Of a stretch of 64,000 bases of DNA, positions 58,571-64,000 are shown in pieces (position 1 is the first letter of the stretch; each line of letters begins with the position of its first letter). The DNA comes from Sipunculus nudus (taxonomy: Eukaryota > Annelida > Sipuncula > Golfingiida > Sipunculidae): NCBI GenBank assembly GCA_026874595.1, contig CM049310.1, positions 36,719,558 through 36,783,557 on the forward strand, in the 5' to 3' direction. The notes beneath the pieces were generated by a model, which did no database searches, was not told the origin of the DNA, and worked only from the letters and a program-made list of their open reading frames with translations. The translations under genes were made by a program, and so were the position numbers.

Positions 58571-58992
58571 ATCTGAGTTACTTAGTTACAGACAAAGCAT
58601 TGCGGCTGCAAAAGTGCCATAAAAAATCAAATAAGGTGATAAGCAAAACTTAAGATTTCCGGAAAGACTTTTTTAAACAAAACCTTAAAATACTCGATTG
58701 ATTATCCTTTCTTATATGAACAGTTAAACATGACATGAGTTCTATTTTCTTTATGACCGGGGTTTAAAAGTGAAATTACATAACGGCTCGTAAATATTAG
58801 GTGGTGGCGATTCCTGCACCTTACAGCCTCATATACCAGTCACATAATCATTATGACTTACTCTTAAGCCACGGTCACACTAAATCCTACGACTGTTTAA
58901 TCCTGCGACTGACCTACGATCAGGTAGTCGCACGACCAGTCTCTACAAATTTGTCCTGATTCTGAAATGGTCTTGGTACTGGTGGTTGGTAA

Positions 58993-61913
58993 TGCCCCTT
59001 TCACACATTCACGTTTGATCGTACGTCTGGCCGCGTTTCGCCACGTTCTCGGAGAACGTGGGTGGTCGTGGAGGTTAGAAATGGTCGCCGCCGACGTACG
59101 CGCATTGTTCGTCCATTGTACGTTGTCATTACGTCCAGTATGTTCGACTTACGACTGGATCGAGAAATAAAAAGTGCGATCCCCGTACGCTTTTAGTACG
59201 TCCACAACGCCCCCTGTGCGATACTCTTACGTTGTTAATACGCTTACTTCGATCATTTTACGCTGTATCACGTCAACCTTACGATCGATTTACGTGTGTA
59301 CTACGTGTTTCGCGATCTTAGGACGCTCAGTGCGCGTTTTTTTGTGTCTTTTGTACGACTTGAGTACCGGGTATATATAAACCCCAGTTGTTTTGAGTAG
59401 CTTTCATTTCCAGTCTGACTTCTGATGAGTGAACATCATACCAGCTATTGCAAGACACATGTTGGTGGCAATATATGTGTCCATTCCGAATGATTTGATT
59501 GCTGCAAAAGACCTCGCCTTGGCTTTTTTGGCGGAGGAGATGCGGGACGGCGGGAAACGGCGCGAGAGATGGGTGAGGCCTTGGCTGCAAACCAGAATTC
59601 TCTTCGGCCAGTTGGAGCAGCCGATGATGGAGTTGGAGATGGCTGACAAAGCCATCTTCAAGAACTTTCTTCGCCTCGAACCGCAAATGTTCTATGAACT
59701 GTTGGAAAGAGTAGGTCTTCGCATTCAACGTCAACACACCTTCTGGAGGAAAGCACTGCCTCAAGGCTTTGCATGAAGCTAGTCTGCACCCTCAGGTTCT
59801 TGGCCACTGGCTGCACATATTAGCCTCTAATGTACAACTTCCGAGTGGCGCACAATACCCTTGCTATGTTCATATCGGAGGTGTGTGAAGCAATTATTTC
59901 CGAATATGCTGGTGAAGTCCTCGCCATACCTACCACCATCCAGGGTTGGCTGGACATTTCTCCAGAAGATGGAATTTTCATCACTGCCTTGGAGCTATAG
60001 ACAGCAAACATATCGCAATCAGGTGTCCCTCGAGAAGCGGATAAACATATTACAACTATAAGGGCGTCAATTGCATTGTTTTGATGGCCCTTGTTGATGC
60101 GGACTACAAATTCATTTGGATGGATGTCGGTGCTAATGGATCATGTTCGGACGGTCAGATATTCGGGACCTGCGAACTCAAGACTACAGCAGAGGAAGGT
60201 ACTATTGTTTTCACTCCAGCCACATTATAACCAGGAAATAACAAGGATCTGCCCTATTTTATTATCGGAGATGATGCTTTCCCCTTGAGGACCTCGCTTA
60301 TGAAGTGCTACAGTCGACGAAATCTCAAAGATGAAAAGCGGATATTTAATTACAGGCTTTTTAGAGCAAGAAGAGTGGTTGAGATCGCCTTCGGAATATA
60401 AGTGCAGCGATTTGCCTGTTTGTTGACTACTCTGAAACTGTCTCCAAAGAATGTGGAAAGCGTGACTCTGGGCTTGTGTTTGCCTGCACAATATAATGCG
60501 GAGACGCTTTCCTGCTTTGCAAAATGCTCTCTTACGCAGCGAGGATCTGCAGGATATACCTGGTGCCTGACGTCAAGGACAAAACTTAAATGTGAACTTT
60601 CAACCAGGCCGTGGCAACAGTGCAACAAATGCAGCAAAAATGTGAGGGATTATTTATCAAGGTATTACTCGCACCCTGTAAGAGCTGTGCCATTGCAGGC
60701 TGCAAGTGTTTTCCCAGAACGATAACATTTTTTAAAGCTACATTTCAGTTTATAACAAGATACACTAAACAATAATTGTTGCTATGTTGAAATGTGGTTT
60801 TGTAAAATTCTAATGTAATTGAAAAATAATTTTGTGGTATATCATTATCAAAATGTGATTGTGCATTTGCCTTTTCAATAGAAATTATTACCTTATGATA
60901 TGCCTTGTTCCATAGTCTAAAAATGTAGTCAGAAAAAGTAAATATAAAATATAAAAATTACCAATCTATTTCTACATACACCCAATAGTTCAACAGTAAG
61001 TTCAGGATTAGAATACCTTATTGGTAAAAAGAAAATACATTTGCTACCGCTATAATACGAAAATGTAATTTCTCACATTTATTTGATATACACATGCCAA
61101 TTAATCTTAGTTATTCGTGTTCCCCATGTTATGCTTACATCCTTAATGTTATTTGAGATTAGAGGGTCTTTCCTATATCTGGCAACTGTCACACCAGGGA
61201 AGAGTGATATAGTGTGCAACCATCTGATAAAAAAAGAAAGAAAGAAAATAGCATATTAATATTTATTTTTTTAAACTATTTATTATTTTATTTTATTTAT
61301 TTTAAACTACAATAAACTAGAACATTTCTGGGTATTGTGGAATATGGAATTGGGACAATGTTTATGATTTATTTTGTTACGCTTCGATATTTGGACCTAA
61401 CTTTTTTATTGATATACAATATAAGATTTATTAAAAAATGACGCACTGAGAACGTCGAGATGACGTGGTAAGAACGTGCTGAAAACTTACAACAGACGCC
61501 ATGAACGTACATAGAACGTGAGGAGAACCTAATTGGGACTTCTTGGACGTAAAAAGAACGTTTGCAAACCGCCAAGGACACGCTGATGACGTAGTGAGAG
61601 CGCACAATGAACGTAGTATGGACGTACAATAGACTCAGTCAAGAAATGATGCCGACCACCCGCGTTCTATGTACGTCCTTTGTACGTCCACTACGTTTTT
61701 TGTACGTTGCATACGTTCTGAAGAACGTTTCGGCACGTTTGCCGCGATCGACCGCGCTCAAGTTTTACAGGAAAACTTTGTCGTAGAGGGTTGGCAATCA
61801 TGGCGACTCTGCGACGACTTCTGGAGACCATTGTACGTTCAATACCGCGACCACCACGTTTCCCGAGAACGTGGTGAACGTGGTGGCTAGAACGTGTATG
61901 TATGAAAAGGGTT
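58993..61913 (+). mobile_element. PIF/Harbinger element, 2.9 kb, degenerate
   Basis: The left end TGCCCCTTTCACACATTCAC and the right end GTGTATGTATGAAAAGGGTT pair as imperfect inverted repeats of about 23 bp, and TAA lies on both sides (58990-58992 and 61914-61916), the usual 3-bp Harbinger target duplication. Long subterminal arms rich in ACGT words (59000-59330 and 61440-61890) are also inverted relative to each other. It contains one transposase relic. A second Harbinger gene (the Myb-like partner) was not recognised. Confidence 0.85.
59429..60725 (+). pseudogene. Harbinger transposase (HARBI1-like DDE nuclease), frameshifted
   Basis: DDE nuclease that would cut and paste the Harbinger element. 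Translation across frames shows RRERWVRPWLQTR, MFYELLERVG, WRKALPQG (to 59760), then after a shift the LRFLATG and YNFRVAHNT segments, then [62 protein letters not shown] and, at the end, TTLKLSPKNVESVTL and RDYLSRYYSHPV. The catalytic Asp, Asp and Glu codons are present at about 60000, 60096 and 60381. Lesions include a frameshift near 59765, stops near 59818 and 60043, a frameshift between 59950 and 59975, and further shifts beyond 60230, so it cannot be expressed as a full protein. Confidence 0.9.
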
Positions 61914-62731
61914 TAATCGCACGACTAGTGGCACGATCGGTTGCACGATCAACCATAACTAGTGACGATCGGTCGCAAAATCAGTCGGGCGACAAGTCGT
62001 TGCGATTAATATTGATCGTACGACAAATCTTAGTGACCGGCGACAAATCGTAGGACTTGTCGTAATGACCTGCGACTAGTCGTTCAACTGGTCGTGCCAT
62101 CGATCGTTTGTATATATATTCCTGGGCCCGATATCAGCCCCAGTCATTCGTTCGCTAGATCCAGTACAGAACAGTGATATGATATATACATTGCCTTCCT
62201 TTACTTCGCTGGCTTATTGTAGCCGAATTAGCATAAACTCGAGTCTACAGGGTGGCATCAGCTGATTCATACTGTCAATTTGAGGTATATACGGCTGACT
62301 GAGCTTATCCAAGCAATTTTACAACGTTTGCCAAGCTGATAGCACGACCAGTCGTATGGTCCTGCCACAAGTATGGAGAGATCTTGGCAAGTCGCAATTC
62401 TGATCACAAGGTCATAGGACCAGTGGTGCCACCAATCGCGAGGTGGCACAAGCAGTGGCACGACCAATCGTGCAACAAGTTGTGCGATGACCAAAGACTG
62501 GTGGTACAACCTTCTTGCGAGCTCCTACGACCTCAAAATTTACGAATCAGTCACAACTGGATTTTGAACATGTTAAAAAATCACATATGACGATTTTTCA
62601 CCCAGTGATCAACCACGACCTCCGCGATCGGTCGCGCGTCCTTGTAACGATTGTCCGGCGATTCCTCAAATTTTCAGTCGTGGAAAGGTCGTAACATAGC
62701 TGGTCGTATCTCTAGTGTGACCGTGGCTTAA

Positions 62732-63389
62732 ATTTAGGAGTACACAATTACAATTGCAGCAGTTCTTGAAATAGTAACAGTCATCATATTATATTTACAT
62801 GCATGCATATAATATCGTCAAATTTTGCAGTCAGTCGCCAAACATGTGACGTACCATTTAATTGGTCAATTTTCAATTAGACCAGTAAGTGTATATTGAC
62901 TTAAGGGGGAACTTGACGCTTTACTGGTGCCCTGTACTTATGACAACGCAGAATAAAAATTTCTTGTTGAATAATGTTTTTAGTGTGCGAGCTTTGTTCC
63001 CATGCATGAATACGTCAGCGCATCCATTATGAAACAAATTAATTACGATGAATAATAATTGCAGGATTAGTTTTTTATAAAATCTAAACCAATCACACAT
63101 ATTGACGTATTTAATATTGAATTTAAAAATAAAATATAATAAGAACAGTACTGCTGTAAACAAACAACTGGCGTTCGTTTTACTTGTCACGTGTCATTTT
63201 CGACAGCTGCAAATAGAATAAAAAAGTACATATATATCATCATTATATAATTAGTGACACTGATGGTGTAAATCAAAGAAGATATAATATTAAGTTTTTT
63301 CATCTCTCTCGAAATGTGCACTTACAATTTCATGTATAATACAACTTTAATATCGTATGTTTTGTACAAGTAGCTCATTGTACGCCGGA
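62732..63389. other. AT-rich intergenic, nothing seen
   Basis: The 89-codon frame at 62921-63190 (-) has hydrophobic stretches but no recognised family and no splice support. Confidence 0.4.
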
Positions 63390-63394
63390 CGTAG

Positions 63395-64000
63395 AAATAA
63401 TGTGGGGCCAACAGTGGAGAGGGTTAAGCTACTATGCTTCAGCAAGTAGTAAGAGTGCCGGTGTGATGATACTGATTTGAAATAAATCACAATATGTTTA
63501 CAAACAAAAAATTCAGGATTATTTGAAGATTGATGGAAGGTTTATCATCCTAAATTGTACAATTCAGGGAAAACCTATATTATTGGTGAACAATTATGCA
63601 TCGAACTTCGAAAATAATCATTTGATTTTCTTTGACAAAGCTACTTAATCTATTGATTCTTTGGATATCCCTGATTTAACTATTTTTATTTGAGGAGGTG
63701 ATTTTAACTGTTGTGTTTCAGTTAAAGACATGGATGATCCAAAAGCACCTTTAAAACACAGATCATGTGACCTGTGAAAACGTTATATGGAGGATTATGT
63801 ATTGTGTGATATATGGAGGATAAGATATCCTGAATCTAAAGTTTTACATGGAGATCTGTTAATCCACTTAGACAAAGACGTCTGGGTTATTTTTAATATC
63901 GAATCATGCCCAACCAATGGTTATAGATAATGATATCATACCGACAGTTGCAACTGACCACTCAGCTGTAAAACAAAGTATAGATTTTTTTAAAGATTAT
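63395..64000 (+). pseudogene. LINE endonuclease relic (L1/Tx1-like), continues past the window
   Basis: Read in frame with stops, the translation gives SSKSAGVMIL (about 63448-63477), DGRFIILNCTIQGKPILLVN (63530-63589), GGDFNCC (63695-63715), the metal-site GDFN motif of apurinic-type endonucleases, then DIWRIRYPESKV and the C-terminal TDHSAVK-like end near 63965. At least five stops interrupt it, several of them TGA. The reverse-transcriptase part, if any, would be beyond 64000. Confidence 0.7.

Larger units (their letters stand above)
58868..62727. mobile_element. Outer DNA transposon with TTAA target duplication, interrupted by a Harbinger element
   Basis: TTAA flanks both ends exactly (58864-58867 and 62728-62731). 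The termini GCCACGGTCACACTA and TAGTGTGACCGTGGC are perfect 15-bp inverted repeats. Without the inner element it would be about 0.94 kb: a short left arm (58868-58989) and a right arm (61917-62727) built of CGACNAGTCG and GTCGCACGA words, with no transposase. TTAA duplication is typical of Kolobok and piggyBac superfamilies; the terminal sequence alone does not decide. Confidence 0.8.

Overview
The window looks like AT-rich, repeat-dense nuclear DNA of a metazoan, most likely a lophotrochozoan such as a mollusc. The grounds are split coding exons with GT-AG borders, long TA/GA/CA microsatellites, a rhodopsin-class GPCR, sushi/TSP1/ephrin-receptor-like extracellular modules, a PIF/Harbinger transposase, tRNA-derived SINE-like units, LINE endonuclease relics and MITEs. 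No taxon-specific marker was found, so the organism is an inference. Almost all of the sequence is non-coding and transposon-derived.

Layout. 1-2.5 kb: long inverted repeat with LTR-like content. 6.1-6.9 kb: solo LTR on the minus strand. 8.6-21.3 kb (block A): one copy of a diverged segmental duplication whose partner is 53.6-58.6 kb (block B). Block A also holds tandem tRNA-SINE-like units (12.8-13.36 kb), two copies of an unnamed dispersed repeat, and the best gene, the 3' exon of a class A GPCR (17518-18957, +). Block B joins the flanking homologous segments with only about 0.6 kb between them and has no recognisable GPCR. 21.6-22.65 kb: a 99-bp satellite. 23.2 kb: pogo-type MITE. 24.1-27.7 kb: four phase-compatible minus-strand exons of a secreted modular protein (TSP1, sushi, two cysteine-rich ephrin-receptor-like modules). 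27.95-29.24 kb: two head-to-tail MITEs. 30.5 kb: an unidentified exon with one membrane helix. 32.3-33 kb and 63.4-64 kb: LINE endonuclease relics. 33.2-37 kb: several local tandem duplications. 38.98-42.04 kb: a large decayed minus-strand gene of unknown family, about 1,000 codons, with two frameshifts and a stop. 42.58 kb: a Merlin/hAT-like MITE with an exact 8-bp target duplication. 43.4-45.2 kb: a large imperfect palindrome. 47.7-49.5 kb and 51.2-51.4 kb: small minus-strand exons of unrecognised genes. 54.86-55.37 kb: 130-bp repeats, each with a perfect palindromic kappaB-like site next to a perfect CRE. 58.87-62.73 kb: a degenerate Harbinger element (TAA target duplication) nested inside another element with a TTAA target duplication.

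The genes do not form an operon-like unit. The strongest candidates for something new are the decayed unknown-family gene at 39-42 kb, the presence/absence of the GPCR between the duplicated blocks, and the kappaB/CRE repeat array. Every family assignment here was read by eye from translations and motifs; no database search was run.
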